DNA from: VXNJ01 sp965249595
Lineage (GTDB): Bacteria > Chloroflexota > UBA11872 > VXNJ01
NCBI GenBank assembly: GCA_965249595.1
Contig: OZ252242.1
Location: 992,001-1,056,000, forward strand
Length of the DNA: 64,000 nucleotides
Direction of reading: 5' to 3'
In this document: piece after piece, positions 34,389 through 44,384 of the stretch
Layout of the letters: the number at the start of each line of letters is the position of its first letter
How positions within the stretch are numbered: the first letter of the stretch is position 1
The notes under the pieces: generated by a model
The model's database searches: none
What the model saw: only the letters and a program-made list of their open reading frames with translations
What the model was told of the DNA's origin: nothing
Program-made: the position numbers and the translations under genes

Positions 34389-35225
34389 TTATGCGGTGCT
34401 GCCGACCAGCTCCACCCGCTCCTGGCGTGGAGCCGGCAGGCCGCAAAATTCCTCGTAGTCGATCAACTCGGTCACCGTTGGGTGATCGCCGCAGACTGGG
34501 CAATCGGCCCGCCGCTTGGTTTTAAAGCTGATAAATTCCATCTCCAACGCGTCCCAGGTCAAAAGGCGCCCGGTCAGCGGATCGCCAAGACCCAGGATCA
34601 ACTTGATCGTTTCAGTCGCCTGCAAGCAGCCAATCACGCCGGGAACCACGCCCAACACGCCGGCTTCCGCGCACGAGGGGGCCAGTTCCGGCGGCGGCGG
34701 CGACGGGTACATGCAGCGGTAGCATCCGCACTCGGGCGCAAATACCGAGACCATGCCTTCAAATTTGAGAACCGATCCGTCGATCATCGTCTTGCCCAAA
34801 AGCACGCAGGCGTCGTTGACCAGGTAGCGGGTGGGGAAGTTGTCACAGCCGTTGACCACGTAGTCGTAGTCAGCGATGATGCGCATTGCGTTCTGGGACG
34901 TGATCACCTCGTCGTAGGTGATCACGTCGACATCGGGATTAAGGGCGGTGAGCGTCTGACGTCCCGACTCAACCTTGGCGATCCCCACCCGGGCGGTGTC
35001 ATGGAGGATCTGCCGCTGCAGGTTGGAGTCCTCGACGACGTCATGGTCGACCAAGCCGATCGTCCCGACTCCGGCCGCCGCCAGGTAGTAGGCCGCCGGT
35101 GACCCGAGCCCGCCCGCGCCGATTAAGACGACTGAGGCATCGAGGAGTTTCTGCTGGCCACCCGGACCGACTTCGGGCAGGAGCATGTGACGGGAGTAGC
35201 GTCGGACTTGATCAGGGGTAAACAT
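34389..35225 (-). CDS. MoeB/ThiF-type adenylyltransferase
   Basis: The 278-residue E1-like enzyme adenylates the C-terminus of a small sulfur-carrier protein (MoaD or ThiS type) for molybdopterin or thiamine synthesis. The ATP-binding motif LIGAGGLGSPAAYYLAAAG is at 34-52, and YDYVVNGCDNFPTRYLVND contains the conserved Asp and Arg pocket. A zinc site is formed by the CGCYRCMYP and CPVCG pairs. It lacks the fused rhodanese domain of MoeZ, but a separate rhodanese is encoded 84 bp upstream, so together they equal a split MoeZ. Confidence 0.9.
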   Translation of the reverse strand: MFTPDQVRRYSRHMLLPEVGPGGQQKLLDASVVLIGAGGLGSPAAYYLAAAGVGTIGLVDHDVVEDSNLQRQILHDTARVGIAKVESGRQTLTALNPDVDVITYDEVITSQNAMRIIADYDYVVNGCDNFPTRYLVNDACVLLGKTMIDGSVLKFEGMVSVFAPECGCYRCMYPSPPPPELAPSCAEAGVLGVVPGVIGCLQATETIKLILGLGDPLTGRLLTWDALEMEFISFKTKRRADCPVCGDHPTVTELIDYEEFCGLPAPRQERVELVGSTA

Positions 35226-35309
35226 ATGTGTCTTTTCTTATGGGGACGGTCTTGAGTTGGCGTTATTGGCAATTGTTCAACGTGATTGTCGGGTTGGCTG
35301 GCAAGTGAT

Positions 35310-35645
35310 TTAGGCGGTGTTTACCGGATTGCCGGCGGCAATCCACCCTTGGGTGCCGTCTGACATGTTGTAGTACTGTCCGCCGCCGGAGGCGGTAGCC
35401 ATCTCCGAGGCCACCCGGCTGGTAATCCCGACATTGCATACAAAGAGGATGTCACCGGCGGGCAACCGCGAGGCATCCATGAGGATGTCGTTGAGCGGGA
35501 GGTGCACCGCCCCGGGCACGTGGCCTTCGTCGAACTGGCGCTGTTCGCGCACGTCAACTATCGCCACGCCGGACTCGATTAATGCTTTGGCGCGTTCTAG
35601 ATCAACTTCTTCGTACATTTCCGCCCACTCACCCAATAATTTCAT
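35310..35645 (-). CDS. Rhodanese-domain protein
   Basis: About 111 residues forming one rhodanese domain: AKALIESGVAIVDVREQRQFDEGHVPGAVHLPLNDI and the active loop LFVCNVGITSR with one Cys. It supplies sulfane sulfur, probably to the sulfur carrier handled by the MoeB-like enzyme just downstream. The start may be at 35645 (MKLLGEW) or 35675. Both lie close to the divergent start of the DUF3604 gene at 35683, so the shared promoter region is under 40 bp. Confidence 0.8.
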   Translation of the reverse strand: MKLLGEWAEMYEEVDLERAKALIESGVAIVDVREQRQFDEGHVPGAVHLPLNDILMDASRLPAGDILFVCNVGITSRVASEMATASGGGQYYNMSDGTQGWIAAGNPVNTA

Positions 35646-35682
35646 AAGTGTGGCCGATTTTAATTCTGAAAGCATCCCGGGT

Positions 35683-37911
35683 ATGAGCCAAGAGTCAAGC
35701 CGACCGCGACCGTTTTCGTCAACTGTGCCTCCGTTCGATGGCGAGTTGCTCGGTCGCGCCCATATAGATCCACCGGGATTGGTGCGGGCCGGCACATTTG
35801 GCACTTGGAAAATCACTTTCATCTGCGGGCGCGTGGGGATGGACGACAGCGCCCACGTTCGAATCTGTGAGCGTCAGATGGTCGACTGGCAGCGACCGCA
35901 ATTTACCGACCCGACCGGCGAAGCCTGGACCACCGCCGTAACCGACGGTGACGCCGAGATCGAATTGGCCTGGTTCGACAGTCTGCACGAGCGCCCGTTT
36001 AGGCGCACGCTCTTGGCGACGGTGGCCAACGGATCCCTAAAACCGGGTGAACGGATCGAAATCACATTTGGCGATACCAGCGGCGGCGGCCCCGGGCGGC
36101 GCGCCCAGACTTTCCGTGAACCGGAGGCCGAGTTCCAGGTTCACGTCGACCCGTTCGGCGCCCAGCGCTACTTTCCGGTTCCTGACCACCCGTTCGTTTG
36201 CGTCCTAGGTGATGTGGCCGATGGCCTTGAACTGCGCTGCGGATCGCAGTTTGAGGTTGGTGAATCGATCGCCCTGCACGTGCGGGCGGTGGATCGTTGG
36301 GGCAACACCGACGAATTCTTTAAAGGCCCGATCGCGCTGTCGGCCGATGCGCCGGTTTCCTCGCTTCCGGCCACGGTAATAATGAGCGCCAAAGACCGTG
36401 GATGCCGCGTGATCGAGGGTATATCGGCTGCCGCACCGGCACGGATACATTTCCATGCCCAGGCCAAAGGCCTCCCCGCCGTGCGCTCAAACCCCCTCCA
36501 CGTCAGCGCCCCGGGCTCGCTTGCCAATGGCCGGGTGCGCTGGGGCGATTTGCACGGCCAGAGCCGTGAATCAGTTGGAACGCTGGATGCCGCCGACTAC
36601 CTTCGCTTCGCCCGTGATGATGCGTTTGTCGAATTCGTGGGCCACCAGGCAAATGATTTTCAGATCACCAATGACTTCTTAAGCCACCTGGGTACGCTCA
36701 CCAGCTCGATGCACCAGCCCGGTCGATTTGTGCCGTTCTTCGGCTGGGAATGGTCCGGCAACACCACCACCGGTGGTGATCGAAACGTCCACTTCCTGGG
36801 AGACAGCGGACCCCTGCATCGCTCTTCCCACGCCTTGCTGCGCGACGTATCCGATGCCGACCAGGACGCCTGTCCGGTGTCGGAGTTATTTGAGCGCCTG
36901 CGGGCGCGCGATGACGTCTTGTTGGTTCCCCACGTGGGCGGGCGCTATGCCAATTTGGATTTCCACGACCCTGCTCTCGAACCGGTCATTGAGATCCACT
37001 CGGCGCATGGCACTTTTGAATGGCTGGGGCGCGATGCCCGACGGCGCGGTCTAAAGGTTGGCTACTTTTGCGGCAGCGATGTACATGTCGGTCGTCCCGG
37101 TGCGGCCCGTCCGTCGGTCAAAACCGGCGAGGACGGCCTTGGCGTGTGCGGCGGCCTGGCGGCGATTCATTCCCCGCAGCTGAATCGCGAATCGATATTT
37201 GATGCGCTTCGCCGACGCGATTGCTACGGGACCACCGGGACCCGGATACTGCTGATCGCCAACGCCAACGGAGCGCCGATCGGATCGTCGCTCACCCCGT
37301 CGGCGGGACAGGATCTGACCATTGCGGGCATCGTTGACGGGACCGCTCCAATCCAGAGCGTTGAACTGCTCCGTGACTGGGAGCCGGTGGCCGAATTGCG
37401 CCCCCGCGCCAGCGCGCAAGCATCAACATTGCGCGTGATTTGGGCCGGCGCCGCCAGTCGCGGGCGGCGCCGCTCGGTAAGGTGGCACGGTGGATTGACG
37501 CTCTCCGGAAACGAAATCCTAAGTGCCCGCTCGGTCGGATTCGATCACCTGGGCGAGAACATCACCCTTAACAGCGCCAATGCCCTGGATTGGAATTCGG
37601 CGACCGAAGGCGATCTGGACGGAGTGGAGCTGACTATGGCCGACAGTGGCGGCCAGCTCTCGTTTGCGGCCGGACCGGTGCGGTTCGAGCTTGATTTGGC
37701 CAATCTTGGCGATGAGCGGATTCGCTTCGACGGTGGGCCGATTGACTGCCGGGTCGAGGTCGAGCGCGTCCAAGAAGACGGCGAAGAACTGCAATCTTTT
37801 GAATGGGTCATTCCGTACCGGCAGCTGGAATCGGCCGGATACCACCTGCGGGTCACCCAGACCGACTGCCACATGGCCTGGAGCAGCCCCTTCTACGTGG
37901 AATTGCCCTGA
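35683..37911 (+). CDS. DUF3604 family protein
   Basis: The 742-residue protein carries the DUF3604 core, a PHP-like metal-dependent hydrolase fold: RVRWGDLHGQSRESVGTLDAADYLRFARDDAFVEFVGHQ with the metal His and Asp motif, FVPFFGWEWSGN, LVPHVGGRY, IEIHSAHGTFEWLG and VGYFCGSDVH. The start is the ATG at 35683. The N-terminal 280 residues and C-terminal 170 residues form beta-rich accessory domains. Members of the family are found in marine and soil bacteria and have no proven reaction. It is followed by a molybdenum hydroxylase gene 92 bp downstream, so a joint catabolic role is possible. Confidence 0.8.
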   Translation: MSQESSRPRPFSSTVPPFDGELLGRAHIDPPGLVRAGTFGTWKITFICGRVGMDDSAHVRICERQMVDWQRPQFTDPTGEAWTTAVTDGDAEIELAWFDSLHERPFRRTLLATVANGSLKPGERIEITFGDTSGGGPGRRAQTFREPEAEFQVHVDPFGAQRYFPVPDHPFVCVLGDVADGLELRCGSQFEVGESIALHVRAVDRWGNTDEFFKGPIALSADAPVSSLPATVIMSAKDRGCRVIEGISAAAPARIHFHAQAKGLPAVRSNPLHVSAPGSLANGRVRWGDLHGQSRESVGTLDAADYLRFARDDAFVEFVGHQANDFQITNDFLSHLGTLTSSMHQPGRFVPFFGWEWSGNTTTGGDRNVHFLGDSGPLHRSSHALLRDVSDADQDACPVSELFERLRARDDVLLVPHVGGRYANLDFHDPALEPVIEIHSAHGTFEWLGRDARRRGLKVGYFCGSDVHVGRPGAARPSVKTGEDGLGVCGGLAAIHSPQLNRESIFDALRRRDCYGTTGTRILLIANANGAPIGSSLTPSAGQDLTIAGIVDGTAPIQSVELLRDWEPVAELRPRASAQASTLRVIWAGAASRGRRRSVRWHGGLTLSGNEILSARSVGFDHLGENITLNSANALDWNSATEGDLDGVELTMADSGGQLSFAAGPVRFELDLANLGDERIRFDGGPIDCRVEVERVQEDGEELQSFEWVIPYRQLESAGYHLRVTQTDCHMAWSSPFYVELP

Positions 37912-38003
37912 CCGCCAGGCTTCCTTTTTCCAACTAGGGAAATGAGAATACAGATCAATCCAAATCGATTCACCAACCTGACAGCGACCCACGGAGTTTG
38001 CCC

Positions 38004-40301
38004 ATGGCGGTAATGACCGAGCGACCCGCTAGCGCGGCGGCGACAGAATTTAAATCAATCGGCACCCGGCCAGTTCGCCAGGACGGCGTCGACAAGGTCA
38101 CCGGGCGAGCCCGCTACGGCGCCGACGTATTTCCCGACAATGCCGCCTTCGGACGGATGCTGCGCTCGCCGCATGCCCATGCCCGGATCCTCTCGATAGA
38201 CGTTAGTGCGGCGCAATCGCTCCCTGGCGTGCTGGCGGTGGTCACGGCCGGCGATCTGCCGCAGATCGAGGACCGACTGGCCGAATTGGGCGAGGGGATC
38301 GATGCCCGCTTGTCCTACAAATCAATGAACATGTTGGCGCGTGACAAGGTCCTCTATGACGGACACGCCATCGCCGCGGTGGCCGCCGTTGACCCGCACA
38401 CGGCCGAAATCGCCGCACGATTGATCGCCGTCGAATACGAGGTGTTAGAACCGGTGCTCAGCGCCGAGCGGGCAATGGCCAGCGATGCGCCGCTCATCCT
38501 CCCCGCTGTCTACACCGACAGCGATGGTCGGCGAGCCGATCAACCGTCAAATGTGGCGGTACACACCCAAGTCGGTCACGGCGACATCGAAGCCGGTTTT
38601 GCCCGTGCCGACTTGGTGCTGGAACGCGAATACTCCACCACCACGGTCCACCAGGGCTATATCGAACCGCACAATGCCACCTCCCTTTGGACGGAGGATG
38701 GCCGGTTGGAGGTCTGGTGCTCGTCGCAAGGCGCATTTGCGATTCGCGGCGAGCTTGCCCAATTGCTGGCCATCTCGCCCTCGCGCATCCGCGTTCATCC
38801 GATGGAGATAGGCGGCGGCTTCGGCGGCAAACTGACCTCCTATCTTGAATTGCCCGCGGCGCTGCTCTCACGCAAATGCGGCCGCCCGGTGAAGATGACG
38901 ATGGATCGGGCCGAGGTGCTGCGGGCGACCGGGCCGACATCGGCCAGCGTCACCAAGGTCAAGATCGGGGTTACAAGCGAGGGCATCATCACCGCCGCGC
39001 AAGCCGCCGTGGTCTTAGAAGCGGGCATGCACCCGGGATCGCCGGTCGCCCAGGCCATGCTCATGGCTTTTGGACCCTATTGGCTCGAGAACGTGGAGAT
39101 TGAAGGCTGGGAGGTACTGGTCAACAAGCCGCACGTGCACGCCTACCGGGCGCCGGGCGCACCTCTGACCAGTTTCGCGGTCGAGTCCTTGGTAAATGAG
39201 ATCTGCGGGCGGCTGGGCTTAGACCGGCTGGAATTCCGCCGCGCCAATGCCGCCGTCGAGGGAGCCTGGCGGGCCGACGGAACGACGCTGCCGCCGGCCG
39301 GGAACCTGGAGTGCATTGCGGAAATCGCCAACAGCGAGCACTGGAACAGCCCGCTCGGCCGCGCGTCGGACCCAGATAAGGCACGCGGTCGCGGTTTTGC
39401 CAGCGGCATGTGGCGTAACAACACCTTCGAATCGACGGTGGATTTGCGGCTACACGGTGACGGAACCGTAACGCTGACCGAAGGTTCGGTCGACATCGGC
39501 GGATCACGCACCGCAATCGCGCTGCAATTGGCCGAGGTACTAGGGGTTGCCGTCGACACCATTAACCCGGTCGTGGTCGACACCGATTCGGTGGGCTTTA
39601 ACCACTCAACCGGAGGTTCGCGGACGACCAACGTTACCGGTCAGGCGGCTGTTGCCGCCGGCGAAAACTTGATCGCCGCCATGGCCGAGGAACTGGCGAC
39701 GGTATGGGATTGCGGAGTGTCCCAAATCAAATTTGCGGGCGGCCGATTCCGCGGCCCTGACCAGGCGGCTGACTTCGCCGCCGCCGCCGGGTTGCTTGAA
39801 CGCTACGGCAGCCTGCCAACGGCCAACGGTTACTCCGCTCCCACCTATAAATCGCCATCGTTTGCCCTGCACGCCTGCGATGTTGAAGTGGATCTGGCCA
39901 CTGGAAAAACGCAGGTGCTGCGTTGGACGGTTGTGCAGGACGCCGGACGAGCCATCTATCCGCCATACGTGGAAGGGCAGATGCAGGGCGCTGCCGTACA
40001 GGGCATCGGCTGGGCCTTCAACGAGGAATACTGGTACAACGCCGAGGGCATTCTGGCCAACAGTTCGATGCTCGATTACCGCACCCCGACCGCCCTCGAC
40101 CTGCCGATGATCGACACGATCATCGTCGAGGTCCCCAACCCTGAGCACCCCTTCGGCGTTCGCGGTGTAGGTGAGGCCGGGATCGTCGCCGCCGCGGCAG
40201 CGGCAGCAGATGCCGTGGCCCAGGCCACCGGGGCACGGGTTCGCGATCTGCCAATTTCGCCGCCGCGCCTCCAGGCAAGCCTGGCTGGAAGGGGCAATTG
40301 A
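38004..40301 (+). CDS. Xanthine-dehydrogenase-family molybdopterin-binding large subunit
   Basis: The 765-residue large subunit of the CoxL/XdhB type contains VRQDGVDKVTGRARYGADV, FGRMLRSPHAHARI, HQGYIEPHNATSLW, the GGGFGGKL loop, AYRAPGAPLTSFAVE and the catalytic Glu motif FGVRGVGEAGI. The ATG at 38004 has GGAG 7 bases upstream. These enzymes hydroxylate heterocycles or aldehydes, or oxidise CO, and normally need FAD and Fe-S subunits. None is encoded nearby, so partners must be elsewhere. It may not be CO dehydrogenase, since the AYxCSFR active-site loop of CoxL is not apparent. Confidence 0.88.
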   Translation: MAVMTERPASAAATEFKSIGTRPVRQDGVDKVTGRARYGADVFPDNAAFGRMLRSPHAHARILSIDVSAAQSLPGVLAVVTAGDLPQIEDRLAELGEGIDARLSYKSMNMLARDKVLYDGHAIAAVAAVDPHTAEIAARLIAVEYEVLEPVLSAERAMASDAPLILPAVYTDSDGRRADQPSNVAVHTQVGHGDIEAGFARADLVLEREYSTTTVHQGYIEPHNATSLWTEDGRLEVWCSSQGAFAIRGELAQLLAISPSRIRVHPMEIGGGFGGKLTSYLELPAALLSRKCGRPVKMTMDRAEVLRATGPTSASVTKVKIGVTSEGIITAAQAAVVLEAGMHPGSPVAQAMLMAFGPYWLENVEIEGWEVLVNKPHVHAYRAPGAPLTSFAVESLVNEICGRLGLDRLEFRRANAAVEGAWRADGTTLPPAGNLECIAEIANSEHWNSPLGRASDPDKARGRGFASGMWRNNTFESTVDLRLHGDGTVTLTEGSVDIGGSRTAIALQLAEVLGVAVDTINPVVVDTDSVGFNHSTGGSRTTNVTGQAAVAAGENLIAAMAEELATVWDCGVSQIKFAGGRFRGPDQAADFAAAAGLLERYGSLPTANGYSAPTYKSPSFALHACDVEVDLATGKTQVLRWTVVQDAGRAIYPPYVEGQMQGAAVQGIGWAFNEEYWYNAEGILANSSMLDYRTPTALDLPMIDTIIVEVPNPEHPFGVRGVGEAGIVAAAAAAADAVAQATGARVRDLPISPPRLQASLAGRGN

Positions 40302-40435
40302 GTGGCCAATTCGGTCCGTCTGCCGGTGCTTGTGAGGCTACCTGAGCGGTTTGAATGGAGTACTTTGGTATTAAGAATCAAATCGCCCCAATCTTGGGAT
40401 CAAAATACGCCGCTGGCGGGATATTGAGGATCAAT

Positions 40436-41782
40436 ATGCAACAGCGAAAAATGCATCGCCGCAAAATCCTGGCGACCGGTTTGACTGGCGCCGCGGCCGC
40501 CGCGATATTGGCGGCCTGTGATGAAGACGAGCCGACGACCGTGGCTGCCCCGGCCGCTACCGTCGCCGCTCCCCAATCAACTCCAGCTCCGGCTGCCGAG
40601 CCGGATCCAACCGAGGCGCCAGCCCCCGAATCGCCGCCGGTCGCCGAAGCCACCGCGACTCCGGAATCGGCCATGGACACTGACCCCTGGGGCACGGTTA
40701 CGATCTCCCCGGGCGACCCGGTGCGGATCGGTGTGACCAGCATTCTCTCCGGCGATCTGGCGGGAATTGGATTGGATATCGTCTGGGGCGCTGAATTGGG
40801 CGTCGAGGACAACTCCGACGTGCACGGTTTCCCGGTACAGATTGATACCCAGGACAGCATGTGCTCGGGTGAGGGCGGAACTGCGGTGGCCAACAAATAT
40901 GCTGCCGATGAATCGATTCTTGGCGTAATCGGTCCCGCCTGTTCGTCGGCGGCGATCCCGGCTTCGGTCGTTTATCAACGCGCTGGACTGCCGATGATTT
41001 CGCCGTCCGCCACGGCGGTCGACTTCACCTCACGTGGACTTGACGTGACCAATCGCGTCTGCTGGAACGATGGCATTCAGGGCGATGAGGCTGCCAAATA
41101 TGCGCGCGCGACGCTGGGCGCTGAAAAGGTCGCATTGGTCCACGACCAGAGCCCCTACGGTGAGGGCTTGATCAGGGTATTTGAGACCTCTTTTGGCCAA
41201 CTTGGCGGGCAGATCACGGCAACCGAGGGGTTGTCGGTGAACGAAGACGACTTTCGTTCGCTGCTGACCCTGCTGGCGGCCGACCCGCCGGATGTGATTT
41301 ACTTCGGTGGATTCCACCCCGAGGGTGCCCAACTGGCCATCCAGCGCAAAGAGGTCGGCCTGGCCGACACCATCCTGTTCGGCGCCGACGGTCTCGATTC
41401 GCCCGAATTTATCGAATTGGCCGGCCCCGACGCCGAAGGCGTTTACGCGTCCGGACCCGGCTTTGCCGATGGAAACGCGGACCGCCTGGCCGAATTTACG
41501 GCCCGCTATCTGGAAAATAACAACGTCGATGAGGTGCAGGGCCCCTTTGGCCCGCATGGATACGACGCGGCGGTCGTACTCATCAACGCCATCAGGGCCG
41601 CATCTTCGGTTGCCCCGGACGGATCCTTAATAGTTGGCCGCAAGGCTATCAATGACGCCGTTCGGGCCACCAGTGGTCATGCCGGACTCACCGGAGAAAT
41701 CACTTGTGACGAGAAGGGCGACTGCGGAACCGGAACCGTTTCGTTCAAGGTCGTAAGCGGCGGCGAGTGGGTGGCAGCCTAG
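40436..41782 (+). CDS. ABC transporter substrate-binding lipoprotein (branched-chain amino acid type)
   Basis: The 448-residue lipoprotein has a basic start with twin Arg (HRRKILATGL) and the lipobox LAAC with Cys28. An Ala/Pro-rich linker runs to about residue 75. The periplasmic-type binding domain follows (IGVTSILSGDLAGIGLDIVWGAELGVEDN, IGPACSSAAIPASVVYQRAGLPMISPSAT, GEKVALVHDQSPYGEGL-like EKVALVHDQSPYGEG, and DVIYFGGFHPEG). The start is the ATG at 40436, with GAGG upstream. It is the first of five transporter genes. The ligand may be a branched-chain amino acid, another amino acid, urea or an aromatic compound. Confidence 0.9.
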   Translation: MQQRKMHRRKILATGLTGAAAAAILAACDEDEPTTVAAPAATVAAPQSTPAPAAEPDPTEAPAPESPPVAEATATPESAMDTDPWGTVTISPGDPVRIGVTSILSGDLAGIGLDIVWGAELGVEDNSDVHGFPVQIDTQDSMCSGEGGTAVANKYAADESILGVIGPACSSAAIPASVVYQRAGLPMISPSATAVDFTSRGLDVTNRVCWNDGIQGDEAAKYARATLGAEKVALVHDQSPYGEGLIRVFETSFGQLGGQITATEGLSVNEDDFRSLLTLLAADPPDVIYFGGFHPEGAQLAIQRKEVGLADTILFGADGLDSPEFIELAGPDAEGVYASGPGFADGNADRLAEFTARYLENNNVDEVQGPFGPHGYDAAVVLINAIRAASSVAPDGSLIVGRKAINDAVRATSGHAGLTGEITCDEKGDCGTGTVSFKVVSGGEWVAA

Positions 41783-41922
41783 CGTTGCCGCAACGTCGAG
41801 AAACTTGAAATTCAACCCCGTTTGAGGGTGTCTGGAATTGCCATAACTTGACGCACGTTAGATGGCGCAACTCAAATTCGCGGCGGGGCGCAACTTAAGT
41901 TAACGCTTCGGAATTTAACCCT

Positions 41923-42963
41923 TTGGACCTAGTTGTTAGGCTGCGCAGCCGAACAACGGTGATCGGGCTTTTTGTCCTGGCCAGCTTGTTTCTCATCTGG
42001 CGATTGACGACCACTTTGACCGAGGCGGAATATCCGGGTGCGCTCTGGATTCAGCAATTGATCAACGGCCTGGTATTGGGTTCGGTCTACGCCCTGGTGG
42101 CGATCGGCTACACGCTCATTTACGGGGTCTTGCAGATGATCAACTTCGCCCACGGCGAAGTCCTTATGCTGGGTGCAATGGCCGGCTTTTTCGTCCTCGA
42201 AGCGATGGCCATGAACGGCCTGCTGGAATCGTTCGCGTTTTTGGCGATCGCCCTCACTTTCGCCGGCGGAGTAGCCATGTCGGTTACCGCCGGCGTGATC
42301 ACCGAGCGCGTGGCCTACCGCCCGTTGCGCGGCGCCCCGCGCTTGGTTCCGCTGATTTCGGCGATCGGCGTTTCCATCTTTCTGCAGAACGCGGTCCAAT
42401 TGGCGGTGGGGGCGGATTCAAAGGTCTATGCCACCTCCAGCATCGAGTATTTGGCCGGCGGACAACAATTGGGCCAGGCCTATGTGACCAACACCGGATT
42501 GATGATCATCTCTCTCACTGCGATCATGCTTTTCCTGGTGCTGGTCGTGCTGCGGCGGACTCGTTTCGGCCTGGCAATGCGGGCGGTCGCCGAAGACATT
42601 CCGACCTCCCGCACCATGGGTGTTGATGTCGATCGCGTGATCATGTTCACATTCGTGTTGGCGGCTGCCCTGGCCGGTGCGGCGGGGGTGATGCTCGGTT
42701 TCCACAATCGACAGATCAATCACTATTCGGGGTTTATTCCAGGCCTGAAAGCGTTTACTGCCGCGGTTCTGGGCGGAATTGGCAACGTCGGTGGGGCGGT
42801 CGCCGGTGGATTGTTTCTCGGTGTCGCCGAATCCATCGGGCCTTTCGCCTTGGGTATCCCGGTGGCGTACAAGGATGTGGTTGCATTTAGTCTCTTGATT
42901 GCGGTGCTCATTTTTAGGCCGAGCGGACTGTTCGGCGAGGTGATCGAACGCGACCGGGCATGA
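41923..42963 (+). CDS. livH: ABC transporter permease LivH-like
   Basis: The 346-residue permease has about eight helices. Family motifs include IQQLINGLVLGSVYALVAIGYTLIYGVLQMINFAHGEVLMLGA, ITERVAYRPLRGAPRLVPLISAIGVSIFLQN, RAVAEDIPTSRTMGVDVDRVI and FTAAVLGGIGNVGGAVAGGLFLGVAE. The start is probably a TTG at 41923. It overlaps livM by 4 bp. The gap of 140 bp from the binding-protein gene holds a small hairpin (41783-41795). Confidence 0.92.
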   Translation: MDLVVRLRSRTTVIGLFVLASLFLIWRLTTTLTEAEYPGALWIQQLINGLVLGSVYALVAIGYTLIYGVLQMINFAHGEVLMLGAMAGFFVLEAMAMNGLLESFAFLAIALTFAGGVAMSVTAGVITERVAYRPLRGAPRLVPLISAIGVSIFLQNAVQLAVGADSKVYATSSIEYLAGGQQLGQAYVTNTGLMIISLTAIMLFLVLVVLRRTRFGLAMRAVAEDIPTSRTMGVDVDRVIMFTFVLAAALAGAAGVMLGFHNRQINHYSGFIPGLKAFTAAVLGGIGNVGGAVAGGLFLGVAESIGPFALGIPVAYKDVVAFSLLIAVLIFRPSGLFGEVIERDRA

Positions 42964-44384
42964 ACTGGACCGGGCTAAGAACCGCCAGCACCGCCGGCGC
43001 CGGCACCGGTTTGATTGCAGCCTTGCTAATCGTCCTGGGCGTGGCCCTGGCCGCCAACCAGGCGGCCGGTTGGGATCCGGGAACCTGGGCAATGTATGCG
43101 CTGGCCAGCCCGGCCGGATTTTTGACCTATCGCCGGACGCAACTTTGGGTTCTGGCGGGCTTGAGTGGGGGATTGACAGGGGCCGCAATCGTTTTGGCGG
43201 CCATCGCCTGCTTGACGCTGGCGTTGCACGAATCCTGGATCAAATTCACGGTGCCGGTGGCTGAAAGTTTGTTGTTCGGATCCGGATGGATGGGTGCCGC
43301 GGGAGGCGTACTGGTAGGTTCCCTGATGGCCTTGATTGGCGCTCTGGCCACTCGATTTGACCGGTCCACTGGCTACGTCTTGGCCACCCTGGCCAGGGCG
43401 CGGCAAACGCGGCATTTTAAGCACTCGGAGATCCTATGGCTGGGGCTGCTGGCAGCGGCTCTGATTATTGGTCCGCAATTGATCGGGCTCTATTGGAATC
43501 AGGTTCTTGGTTCGATCGGCATCTACCTGTTGATGGGCCTGGGTCTAAACATCGTGGTTGGCTACGCCGGGTTGCTAGATCTTGGCTATGTAGCCTTCTT
43601 TGCCATTGGCGCCTATGCAATGGCGATCCTGACCTCGTCGGCCCAGGGATTTGGCTTGGATTTTTGGGCGGCGCTGCCCATCGCGGCGGCGATTGGAGCG
43701 GTGGCCGGCGTGCTGCTGGCGATTCCGGTGCTGTCTCTGCGGGGCGATTACCTGGCGATCGTAACCCTTGGATTCGGTGAAGTCATCCGGATCTTCTCGC
43801 AGAATTTGGTGCAAATTACCAATGGCCCGCAGGGCGTCCTAGATGTCGCCCGCCCAACGGTGGGGGAATTGACTTTTGTCGATTCCAAGGACTACTTCTA
43901 CTTGATCGCGGTTGCCACGGTATTGGTGGCGGCCATCTCGCTGCGGCTGGCCAAGTCACCGATCGGGCGGGCCTGGTTCGCCCTGCGCGAGGATGAGGAC
44001 GTCGCGCGCGCGCTGGGCATAAAAGCCGTCCGCTACAAATTGCTGGCGTTTGCCATCGGTGCGATATTTGCCGGAATTGGCGGAGCCATTTTCGCGTCAC
44101 GCCAGAGCGCCATATTTCCGGCCGACTTCACGTTGCTGGTGTCAATAAATGTGCTCTGCCTGGTGATCATTGGCGGAATGGGATCGGTGCCGGGCGTGAT
44201 CGTGGGGTCGGTCGTGCTGGTCGGCCTACCCGAAGTTCTACGCGAGGTATCCGAATTTCGTTTGGCGGCATTCGGAGTGCTGCTCATCCTGGCGATGATC
44301 TTGCGGCCGCGCGGCCTTATCCCGAAACGATCCGATCCGGCGCCGGCAAGGCCGCCGGCGTTGAAAGCAAGCGAATTCGGATGA
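42960..44384 (+). CDS. livM: ABC transporter permease LivM-like with N-terminal extension
   Basis: The 474-residue permease is longer than the typical 300-350 residues. The conserved core starts near residue 165: LGLNIVVGYAGLLDLGYVAFFAIGAYAMAIL, LSLRGDYLAIVTLGFGEVIRI, LAKSPIGRAWFALREDEDVARALGI and IIGGMGSVPGVIVGSVVLVGLPEVLREV. The extra N-terminal 160 residues hold three or four further hydrophobic segments. Such an extension is seen in some LivM variants. It pairs with livH and shares 4-bp overlaps with its neighbours. Confidence 0.9.
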   Translation: MNWTGLRTASTAGAGTGLIAALLIVLGVALAANQAAGWDPGTWAMYALASPAGFLTYRRTQLWVLAGLSGGLTGAAIVLAAIACLTLALHESWIKFTVPVAESLLFGSGWMGAAGGVLVGSLMALIGALATRFDRSTGYVLATLARARQTRHFKHSEILWLGLLAAALIIGPQLIGLYWNQVLGSIGIYLLMGLGLNIVVGYAGLLDLGYVAFFAIGAYAMAILTSSAQGFGLDFWAALPIAAAIGAVAGVLLAIPVLSLRGDYLAIVTLGFGEVIRIFSQNLVQITNGPQGVLDVARPTVGELTFVDSKDYFYLIAVATVLVAAISLRLAKSPIGRAWFALREDEDVARALGIKAVRYKLLAFAIGAIFAGIGGAIFASRQSAIFPADFTLLVSINVLCLVIIGGMGSVPGVIVGSVVLVGLPEVLREVSEFRLAAFGVLLILAMILRPRGLIPKRSDPAPARPPALKASEFG

